Part shown: piece after piece, positions 38,329 through 44,975 of the stretch
Position numbering within the stretch: the first letter of the stretch is position 1
Layout of the letters: the number at the start of each line of letters is the position of its first letter
Assembly: GCF_014268595.2 (NCBI RefSeq)
Contig: NZ_CP077091.1
Coordinates: 1,820,501 to 1,884,500, forward strand
Direction of reading: 5' to 3'
Length of the DNA: 64,000 bases
Source of the DNA: Pseudomonas hamedanensis
GTDB lineage: Bacteria; Pseudomonadota; Gammaproteobacteria; Pseudomonadales; Pseudomonadaceae
Notes under the pieces: generated by a model
What the model saw: the letters and a program-made list of their open reading frames with translations, nothing else
What the model was told of the DNA's origin: nothing
Databases searched by the model: none
Position numbers and translations under genes: made by a program

Positions 38329-39066
38329 TCAATACAAATCGTAGCTCAGCTCAACACTACCAAGCACGGAATTAAACGCCGAATTAGACCGCAAATAACT
38401 GGTTGACGCAAAATCCAAAAACTGAGCACTCATCATAATCAAACGCAACAACGAAAAATCAGTGAAGTTTATTATTGTTAAGTAGTGGGACCTTCTATCC
38501 TCTTCACAAAAACCATTGGAATCGCTCAACTTTTCATCAACAATCCTGACCATGTTGTAAAAAGTTCTTGTGAGCCCATATATCTGATCTGTCGAGTCAG
38601 CGCGCTCCAAATACTCAACCACAAGCCCAACGTCGGCCCCTGAACGCCGAAGCTGCTCAACGTCATCCTCAATCTTTATAACGGCCTCGCCACCCGAAAA
38701 CCTTGCTAAGGTGCCATCTACATCAATGCTTAACCGAAAAGAATCAAAGTAACTTTTTTGCGAGTCAAGCATATTAAAAAGCTGCATTTCGAATGAGCGG
38801 AGCCTTTCTGTTTTCCTTGAGGCCTCCACCTCTGCTTTCAATTCCTTATTAGCTTCCACCTGTATAGACAAAGATCGAATAAGCAAAACTATAGAGACAA
38901 AACTTAGCAAAGGGTTTAGAATACCACCAATATAATCCCCAAGCTGCCCCCACTGCTCGGGATCGTCAGAAACAGGATAATGAAGATTTAGGTAGAATTG
39001 TGCAAAATAGGAAAACAGCACTAGGAACGCTAGGACTGCAGATATGACCACGTACTTATTAAGCAT
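38329..39066 (-). CDS. putAbiC-like two-helix membrane protein
   Basis: The 245-residue protein has two N-terminal membrane helices (YVVISAVLAFLVLFSYFAQF, and a second at about residues 50-67, LNPLLSFVSIVLLIRSL) and a cytoplasmic coiled/helical domain. The sequence WGQLGDYIGGILNPLLSF and the following FEMQLFNMLDSQ match my memory of the Pfam family putAbiC (putative phage abortive infection protein). The ATG at 39066 overlaps the upstream gene by 8 bp; a TTG at 39078 is an alternative. Position in an integrated element with a HEPN-like partner supports a defence role. The 104-bp gap to the next gene is long but has no terminator. Confidence 0.8.
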   Translation of the reverse strand: MLNKYVVISAVLAFLVLFSYFAQFYLNLHYPVSDDPEQWGQLGDYIGGILNPLLSFVSIVLLIRSLSIQVEANKELKAEVEASRKTERLRSFEMQLFNMLDSQKSYFDSFRLSIDVDGTLARFSGGEAVIKIEDDVEQLRRSGADVGLVVEYLERADSTDQIYGLTRTFYNMVRIVDEKLSDSNGFCEEDRRSHYLTIINFTDFSLLRLIMMSAQFLDFASTSYLRSNSAFNSVLGSVELSYDLY

Positions 39067-39883
39067 CGATGAAGCCAACTACTAGATACTTAACCACACG
39101 CCCATCCAGAAGGCGTATAGGATTTGCAACCAGTTCAAGATAATCCCATCTCTCGACTTCAATACCGTTATTTTTATCAAGGTTTTCAGAGAATTTCTTT
39201 TTCATGGCGAAGTCAACGTCCCTGTAGTTTACCCGAAATCCGAACGCTACAGTTTCCTCCTCCCCTTCTAGCTGAAGCCTTCCGTTACCTGTATTCGTGT
39301 TGAAGCGCCTAATACTAGCCATCAGATTAAGCCTTTCGTCGGTTTTTGTAGCTTGAACAGCGTGAACTGTGTCTTTGGTAAACCTCGCTAGTGGAATTCT
39401 CTCCTCGAAACTCTTTCGGTACTTAACTGACACATCATAATCAAACTTGATAGCAACCTCATGAACGTTCTTCATTACAGAAAGCCGAAGCTGTTTGATT
39501 AAATCTTCAGCATTATCACCGAGCTTATCTAATACTTTTTGAGCCTTATCAGAGGGATCATGCGTTTCGATGTATAGCGCCTCCTTCATGAAGTACCCCA
39601 TGAGCTCCGTGAATACGGAGTTACCTATTCTCCGCAACTCTTTCCGAGGCTCTTCATCCAGCACATCCAACCTAAAAGAAAGGCCATACGAACCTTTGAA
39701 TGTCTTCTTTAGTGTAGTTCGTATACTACTCTTAGCTGTGATTCTTTCAGGAACCTTCCCGAGTAATAGTGTCTCACCAATCATTCGTGTGGCGTCAGAT
39801 ATTCCCTGCATCGTATCTAACCCGGATTTCATATCAACTTCGTATTCTGCGGTATCGATAACGATGTCCAGATTGACTGGCAT
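39059..39883 (-). CDS. uncharacterised first gene of the three-gene operon
   Basis: The 274-residue protein starts at an ATG after AAGGAG. It is soluble and charged; the first 30 residues suggest beta strands then a helix (MPVNLDIVIDTAEYEVDMKS, GLDTMQGISDATRMIG), and the C-terminal part is beta-rich. In layout it recalls uncharacterised domains (for example DUF7946-like proteins) found in predicted immune systems, but this is only resemblance. It overlaps the putAbiC-like gene by 8 bp, implying a common transcript and likely a shared role as sensor or regulator. AT-rich. Confidence 0.8.
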   Translation of the reverse strand: MPVNLDIVIDTAEYEVDMKSGLDTMQGISDATRMIGETLLLGKVPERITAKSSIRTTLKKTFKGSYGLSFRLDVLDEEPRKELRRIGNSVFTELMGYFMKEALYIETHDPSDKAQKVLDKLGDNAEDLIKQLRLSVMKNVHEVAIKFDYDVSVKYRKSFEERIPLARFTKDTVHAVQATKTDERLNLMASIRRFNTNTGNGRLQLEGEEETVAFGFRVNYRDVDFAMKKKFSENLDKNNGIEVERWDYLELVANPIRLLDGRVVKYLVVGFIDA

Positions 39884-40500
39884 AATGCTCCTTGACGGGG
39901 AAATGGTATCCCCAAATTTTAGTCCTCAATCCCTAGGGCTTCCATCTTCATTAGATGCCGCCAACCGGGCTGATATGGCTGTTAGCCATCAATCGCTTTA
40001 TACCTCACGCGTCGGCACTTTGCACTACGTTTCAGGCTCGTCGCAAGGCGGACATATCTGAAGACAAGCCCCCTCCAATCACAGGCAGACTGGAACGGCC
40101 GTGAACGGTTCGGAAAAGACGTGGAGTGTGCATCATCCGAGTCTGTTGGCGATGAGAAATAAGAAAGGCATTATTGACACGCAAGTGCACCACTTAGGTG
40201 TACCTAAACGCTGTCACACTTCGAGAGTTTCGAGAAATAAATCCTTGAGAATTCAAGAATTTGGATGGTATGGGTGACAACTCCGCTAGCCACACCCCGA
40301 CATACAATTTCACCGTCGCGGCTAGCAACCATCACGTCACACGCTCACTAAGACCCCTCCACAGCACAACGCGCCACTCCCCTCCTGCGACATACAGAAG
40401 AATCACAGCTAAGGACAGACCTTGTAGGCGTTCACATTGCCCAGTGTGAACGAACCCGATATTTTGTGAACGTTCTGCATGAAATCCGAAGCACAAAAAA
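39884..40500. other. right end of the element, no gene seen
   Basis: About 600 bp between the three-gene operon and the tRNA terminator. It must hold the operon promoter (near 39900-40000, minus strand) and the integrase binding sites of the right attachment arm. No convincing open frame or repeat was found. Confidence 0.45.
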
Positions 40501-40522
40501 GGGCTCACCTTTCGGTGAGCCC
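40501..40522 (-). terminator. terminator of tRNA-Val (element-borne copy)
   Basis: Perfect hairpin with arms GGGCTCACC and GGTGAGCCC around TTTC. The left copy (around 31617-31639) has matching changes on both arms (GGGCCCACC / GGTGGGCCC), so pairing is kept in both versions. Confidence 0.85.
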
Positions 40523-40601
40523 TTCCAGACCGCCCAGCAGAGCGGATTTTGTTTGGTAGGCGCGATTGGACTCGAACCAACGACCCCCACCATGTCAAGG
40601 T
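40519..40601. repeat. attR: 83-bp direct repeat
   Basis: Identical to 31636-31718. Together with the chromosomal 5' half it rebuilds a complete tRNA-Val(GAC), so integration does not destroy the tRNA. Repeat identity ends within the anticodon stem. Confidence 0.93.
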
Positions 40602-40630
40602 GGTGCTCTAACCAACTGAGCTACGTGCCT
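40554..40630 (-). tRNA. tRNA-Val (GAC), integration target
   Basis: A 77-nt cloverleaf with encoded CCA. Anticodon arm CCACC/GGTGG with loop TTGACAT gives GAC; T arm GTTGG/CCAAT with loop TTCGAGT. The acceptor stem AGGCACG / CGCGCCT has an A-C mismatch at pair 5-68. Its 3' half comes from the integrated element. Confidence 0.93.
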
Positions 40631-40812
40631 GCTGTGAGGCGGCATTCTACGGAATTCCGTAGGGGTGTCAACACCTTTTTTTCACCTAACCCTATGAATA
40701 TGCAAAATATTTAATTTCAGCGTGCCGACAGAGATTTTCAGTGGCTGGCGGAGGTTTTTCAACTCGGGTAGGATCGGCGCACTCGTAAAATATATTAAAC
40801 AGAGGCTGCAGG

Positions 40813-42096
40813 ATGGCGAACACCCCTTACCCAGAGTCTTATTATGCGGCGTCGGCCAATCCCGCACCGCCACGCCCTGTCCTGCAGGACGATGTAGAGA
40901 CGGATGTCTGCGTGATCGGCGCCGGGTATACCGGGCTGTCCTCTGCCCTCTTCCTGCTGGAGAGCGGTTTTCGCGTGACGGTACTGGAAGCGGCCAGGGT
41001 CGGTTTCGGTGCCTCGGGGCGCAATGGCGGGCAGATCGTTAATAGCTATAGCCGTGATATTGATGTGATCGAGCGCAGCGTTGGCCCTCGGCAGGCGCAG
41101 ATGCTTGGGCAGATGGCTTTCGAAGGCGGCCGGATCATTCGTGAACGCGTGTCCACGTACAACATCCAGTGCGATTTGAAGGACGGCGGCGTGTTCGCCG
41201 CCCTGACGGCGAAGCAGATGGGCCATCTGGAATCGCAAAAGCGCCTTTGGGAGCGTTTCGGCCATAGCCAACTCGAACTGCTCGATCAGCACCGGATCCG
41301 CGAAGTCGTGGCTTGCGATCAGTACGTGGGCGGCATGCTCGACATGAGCGGCGGACATATTCATCCGCTGAACCTGGCGCTCGGCGAAGCGGCTGCTGTC
41401 GAATCCCTCGGTGGCACTATTTATGAGCAGTCGCCTGCGGTGCGCATTGAGCGCGGCGCCAATCCGGTCGTGCACACCCCGCAAGGCAAGGTCAGGGCGA
41501 AATTCATCATCGTTGCCGGCAACGCCTACCTCGGCAATCTGGTGCCGGAACTGGCCGCCAAATCGATGCCCTGCGGCACGCAGGTGATCGCCACGCAACC
41601 GCTGGGCGATGAGCTGGCAAACACCCTGTTGCCGCAGGATTACTGCGTCGAAGACTGCAATTACTTGCTCGATTACTACCGCCTGACGGCTGACAAACGC
41701 CTGATCTTCGGCGGCGGCGTGGTGTACGGCGCGCGGGACCCGGCGAATATCGAAGCGATCATTCGCCCGAAAATGCTCAAGGCCTTTCCGCAACTCAAGG
41801 ATGTAAAAATTGATTACGCCTGGACGGGCAACTTCCTGCTGACCTTGTCGCGCCTGCCGCAGGTTGGGCGTCTGGGTGACAACATTTATTACTCGCAGGG
41901 CTGCAGCGGCCACGGCGTGACTTATACGCACCTCGCCGGCAAGGTGCTGGCCGAGGCGTTGCGTGGGCAGGCTGAGCGTTTCGATGCGTTCGCTGATCTG
42001 CCGCATTACCCGTTCCCGGGCGGGCAATTGCTGCGTACGCCGTTTGCGGCGATGGGGGCCTGGTATTACGGGTTGCGGGATAAGTACGGCCTATAA
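40813..42096 (+). CDS. FAD-dependent amine oxidase, PuuB/OrdL type
   Basis: The 427-residue protein starts with MANTPYPESYYAASANPAPP, as in gamma-glutamylputrescine oxidases, and has the dinucleotide-binding motif VCVIGAGYTGLSSALFLLES at about residue 32 and the DAO-type C-terminal GCSGHGVTYTHLAGK. It probably oxidises an amine such as gamma-glutamylputrescine with release of H2O2 and ammonia. Several paralogues exist in Pseudomonas, so the substrate is open and no symbol is given. It stands alone after the tRNA-Val and is followed by a REP-type repeat. Confidence 0.85.
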   Translation: MANTPYPESYYAASANPAPPRPVLQDDVETDVCVIGAGYTGLSSALFLLESGFRVTVLEAARVGFGASGRNGGQIVNSYSRDIDVIERSVGPRQAQMLGQMAFEGGRIIRERVSTYNIQCDLKDGGVFAALTAKQMGHLESQKRLWERFGHSQLELLDQHRIREVVACDQYVGGMLDMSGGHIHPLNLALGEAAAVESLGGTIYEQSPAVRIERGANPVVHTPQGKVRAKFIIVAGNAYLGNLVPELAAKSMPCGTQVIATQPLGDELANTLLPQDYCVEDCNYLLDYYRLTADKRLIFGGGVVYGARDPANIEAIIRPKMLKAFPQLKDVKIDYAWTGNFLLTLSRLPQVGRLGDNIYYSQGCSGHGVTYTHLAGKVLAEALRGQAERFDAFADLPHYPFPGGQLLRTPFAAMGAWYYGLRDKYGL

Positions 42097-42103
42097 ACAC
42101 CAT

Positions 42104-42202
42104 TGTGGCGAGGGGATTTATCCCCGTTGGGGTGCGCAGCGCCCCCTCTTGAGCAGGAGGGGACTGCTGCGCAGCCCAACGGGGATAAATCCCCTCGCCA
42201 CA
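42104..42202. repeat. large inverted repeat, REP/BIME type
   Basis: About 99 bp with long complementary arms that begin TGTGGCGAGGGGATTTATCC and end with the complement. The arms are palindromic at CGAGGGGATTTATCCCC, a well-known Pseudomonas intergenic repeat type. It separates convergent genes. Confidence 0.8.
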
Positions 42203-42224
42203 GTAGATTCAGCAAGGCTTTGGA

Positions 42225-43196
42225 TCAGAGCTGGTCGCGGGCAATCCCTCTGCGAATCCGCAGGATATCCGCCAGCACCGCCAAGGCAATTTCTGCCGGT
42301 GTCTTGCTGCCAAGATTAAGACCGATCGGCGCATGAATCCGCGCCAGTTCCGCCTCACTCAAACCACCAATGCGCCGCAAGCGCTCGAAACGCTTTTGCG
42401 ATGTCTGCAGCGATCCCATCACGCCGATGTAGAAAGCGTCAGTGCGCACCGCTTCCATCATCGCCAGATCGTCGATGCGCGGATCGTGAGTCAGTGCCAC
42501 CACCGCCGTGTCGCGATGACAACCGCCATCGGCAATAAACATCGATGGCAATTGCCGACGGATTTCCACGCCGTCGAGCAGCACACCTTCAAGCACCTCG
42601 TCGCGCGGATCGCAGAGAATCACTTCAAACCCGAGCCCAAGCGCAAACTCGGCGCACGCCTGCGCCACACTGGAATAGCCGGCGAGCAACAAGCGCTGCG
42701 CCGCGCCAACACGAATGCGTACCCGATCGTTTTCGCGCGCAATCCGCGCACCCTGCTCGCCATCAGCGAACAGACTGCGCGCACCACTGACCAGATCGAT
42801 CTCGCGAATCAAGCGACGCTGCCCCAACAGCGCCGATTGCAATTCTCGCAAGTGCATCAGCACCGCGCAGTCGGCATCTAGTTTCTCGACCAGCACATCG
42901 AGAATGCCGCCACACGGCAGACTGACCCGCGAGCGCGGGTCCTCGCCGGCGCCGTAACGCACGATGCTGACCGGATCGAAAAACGCACCTTCGGCGACGC
43001 GCTCGAGGAAATCCTCTTCGACGCAGCCACCAGACAGCGAACCGATCCACTGTCCACCATCGTTCACCGCCAGCAGCGATCCTGGCGCACGCGGTGCCGA
43101 ACCGTAAGTCGTCAGCACCGTGCACAACCAAATGCGCCGCCCCGCTGCCGACCACTCCAGCGCCCGCCGCACCACTTGCAGATCAAGATGCTGCAT
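42225..43196 (-). CDS. XdhC-family molybdenum cofactor maturation factor
   Basis: The start at 43196 (MQHLDLQVVRRALEWSAAG) gives 323 residues. The N-terminal XdhC/CoxI domain shows GSAPRAPGSLLAVNDG and the conserved SGGCVEEDF, and the C-terminal part resembles a Rossmann-like XdhC domain (LLAGYSSVAQACAEFA, VVALTHDPRIDD, and the ending IGLNLGSKTPAEIALAVLADI). Such proteins bind, sulfurate and insert molybdenum cofactor into xanthine-dehydrogenase-type enzymes. It is the last gene of the molybdenum operon, one base after the cytochrome gene. Strong family call. Confidence 0.9.
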   Translation of the reverse strand: MQHLDLQVVRRALEWSAAGRRIWLCTVLTTYGSAPRAPGSLLAVNDGGQWIGSLSGGCVEEDFLERVAEGAFFDPVSIVRYGAGEDPRSRVSLPCGGILDVLVEKLDADCAVLMHLRELQSALLGQRRLIREIDLVSGARSLFADGEQGARIARENDRVRIRVGAAQRLLLAGYSSVAQACAEFALGLGFEVILCDPRDEVLEGVLLDGVEIRRQLPSMFIADGGCHRDTAVVALTHDPRIDDLAMMEAVRTDAFYIGVMGSLQTSQKRFERLRRIGGLSEAELARIHAPIGLNLGSKTPAEIALAVLADILRIRRGIARDQL

Positions 43197-43197
43197 G

Positions 43198-44433
43198 TCA
43201 GTGCGCCTTGTGCTCGATCGACGGCGCATCCGCTTGCAGCTTCTGCACTTCGCTCACCGCCAGTTCAGCGGGCTGCCCGCCCCAGCCTTGGCGCAGATAA
43301 TTGAGCAGATCGGTCAATTGCTCCGGGCTGAGTTTGTCGGCGAAGCCAGGCATCGGCTGCATGTGTTCAAAGCCGGAGAACTTCTGCTCGCCGATACCAT
43401 CTTCGATGACGCGCAACAGATTGCGTGGGTCGTCCAGACGCAACGTGGTGTTGCCACGCATGGCCACCGCGATATGCGGTTTGCCTTCGCCACCGACCGC
43501 GTGGCATCCGGCGCAGACGTTCAAATATTCCTGACGACCGCGCTGGGCACTGACGCCAAGCTTCTCTGCCGGTACCTCAACAAGCGCTTGGGCCACTGGA
43601 GGTTTGTCGCCGAGCAAGAACGTCGCCATCGCCGCCAGATCGGCATCGTCGAGGCCTTGCGTGCTGTTGTGGAACACCGGGAACATCTCGTTGAACATCG
43701 TCCCTTGCGCGCTCATGCCGTGTTTAAGGAAGGTGCTCAGATCCTCCTGGTTCCAGCCACGAGCCGCCAAGTCGGTGGCCAGCAGACTCGGCGCCAGATA
43801 ACCATTGAGAATGCCGCCGGTCATGCGCTTGTCCAGTTGCATCGCGCCGGGCAGGCCGCGCGGGGTGTGGCATTCACCGCAGTGGCCGAGCACATCCACC
43901 ATGTACTGGCCACGCTTCCACGCTTCGCTTTTACCTTCGGCTGGCTCCAGCTTGAGGTCTTTGCCGTACAGCATGTTCCAGCCGGTCAGGCCCAGACGGA
44001 CGTTGAATGGAAAGCTGAGGCTGGTCACCGGTGCTGCACGGTCGATCGGCTCGATAGTTTTCAGGTAAGCGTGAATTGCATCGGAATCGGCGCGCGGCAT
44101 CAGGTGATACGAGGTATACGGCATCGCCGGATACAGGTTCGCACCATCCCGCCGCTTGCCCTCGGTCAGCGCCGCAAAGAACTCGTCGTCGTTATACAAA
44201 CCGATGCCATGTTCCTTGCTTGGCGTGATGTTGGTGCCGTAGATCGTGCCGAACGGCGACACGATCGGCAGGCCGCCCGCATAAGGCGCACCACCCGGCG
44301 CGGTGTGGCAGGCCATGCAGTCAGCGGCGCGGGCGAGGTACTCGCCGCGCTTGACCTGATCGTCGGCATGTGCAAACAGCAGCGGCGCAGCCAGCCCGAG
44401 CGCCAGGGTCAGGCGGGTCAGTAACAGCTTCAT
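43198..44433 (-). CDS. triheme cytochrome c subunit
   Basis: The ATG at 44433 has AGGAGG seven bases upstream; a TTG two codons earlier is less likely. The 411-residue protein has a signal peptide (LLLTRLTLALGLAAPLLFAHA) and three CxxCH heme motifs: CMACH near residue 38, CGECH in the middle and CAGCH in the C-terminal third. It resembles the cytochrome subunit of membrane-bound alcohol/aldehyde dehydrogenases and should pass electrons from the 2Fe-2S subunit to the respiratory chain in the periplasm. Its gene starts 2 bp after the 2Fe-2S gene. Confidence 0.92.
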   Translation of the reverse strand: MKLLLTRLTLALGLAAPLLFAHADDQVKRGEYLARAADCMACHTAPGGAPYAGGLPIVSPFGTIYGTNITPSKEHGIGLYNDDEFFAALTEGKRRDGANLYPAMPYTSYHLMPRADSDAIHAYLKTIEPIDRAAPVTSLSFPFNVRLGLTGWNMLYGKDLKLEPAEGKSEAWKRGQYMVDVLGHCGECHTPRGLPGAMQLDKRMTGGILNGYLAPSLLATDLAARGWNQEDLSTFLKHGMSAQGTMFNEMFPVFHNSTQGLDDADLAAMATFLLGDKPPVAQALVEVPAEKLGVSAQRGRQEYLNVCAGCHAVGGEGKPHIAVAMRGNTTLRLDDPRNLLRVIEDGIGEQKFSGFEHMQPMPGFADKLSPEQLTDLLNYLRQGWGGQPAELAVSEVQKLQADAPSIEHKAH

Positions 44434-44435
44434 GC

Positions 44436-44975
44436 TCAACCCTCCTTGACCAAACCGAGATCAGTCAGCACGTTGCGGGTAGCGTTGTAGTAACGCACGT
44501 ACCCTGTACAACGGCAGACGTGATGACCGAGGCTTTCCTCGATGACCTGTTCGAGCCGGCTTTTGACGATTGGCTGGCGTTGCAGCTTTTCAACCAGCAC
44601 CGTCGCGGCGTTGACGAAGCCTGGCGCGCAGTAACTGCACTGAAAGGCGAACTCATCGACAAAGCGCTGCTGGATCGGGTTCAGCGCGGTGACCTGACCC
44701 TGCTCGTCGCGGGTCGCATGGCCTTCAATCGTGCGAACCTTCTTGCCCTCGAAGTAATGCGCGCCGGTGATGCAGGTGCGCACTTCTTCGCTGGTGCCGT
44801 CGGGGTTATCGACGATCACCACACAGGCATGACAGATGCCTTGGCCGCAGCCCAGGCGCGAACCGGTGAGGTTTTTGTATTCGTGCAGATAGTCGATCAT
44901 CGGCAGGTCATCAGGGATGTCCACCGGGCCGACGGATTGACCGTTGAGAGTCAGTTGAAGCGGACGGTTAGCCAT
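44436..44975 (-). CDS. 2Fe-2S subunit of molybdenum hydroxylase
   Basis: From the ATG at 44975 the protein has 179 residues. It has a plant-type 2Fe-2S domain (GCGQGICHACVV and a following Cys at ...VRTCITG) and a C-terminal all-helical [2Fe-2S] domain (CSYCAPGFVNAA and HHVCRCTGYVRYY). It transfers electrons from the molybdenum centre to the cytochrome. It overlaps the molybdopterin subunit by 8 bp and the cytochrome gene follows after 2 bp. No signal peptide of its own; export with the Tat partner is likely. Confidence 0.93.
   Translation of the reverse strand: MANRPLQLTLNGQSVGPVDIPDDLPMIDYLHEYKNLTGSRLGCGQGICHACVVIVDNPDGTSEEVRTCITGAHYFEGKKVRTIEGHATRDEQGQVTALNPIQQRFVDEFAFQCSYCAPGFVNAATVLVEKLQRQPIVKSRLEQVIEESLGHHVCRCTGYVRYYNATRNVLTDLGLVKEG

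Larger units (their letters stand above)
31719..40601. mobile_element. integrated plasmid-like element in tRNA-Val(GAC)
   Basis: About 8.9 kb lie between 83-bp direct repeats, with a tyrosine integrase immediately inside the left repeat and an intact tRNA-Val rebuilt at the right. Cargo includes a RepL-like replication gene, a serine recombinase, a structured non-coding stretch, small regulators and a three-gene AT-rich operon with putAbiC and HEPN-like features. No relaxase or conjugation genes are seen. An integrative plasmid or satellite-like island is the best description; a decayed prophage is less likely since no phage structural genes are present. Confidence 0.9.

Noticed and set aside
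31719..40518. Prophage interpretation of the element
   Set aside because: No capsid, tail, lysis or terminase genes; the rep and resolvase genes fit a plasmid-like element better.
40795..42027. 410-residue open frame opposite the FAD oxidase gene
   Set aside because: Antisense shadow; the FAD oxidase reading has clear cofactor motifs.
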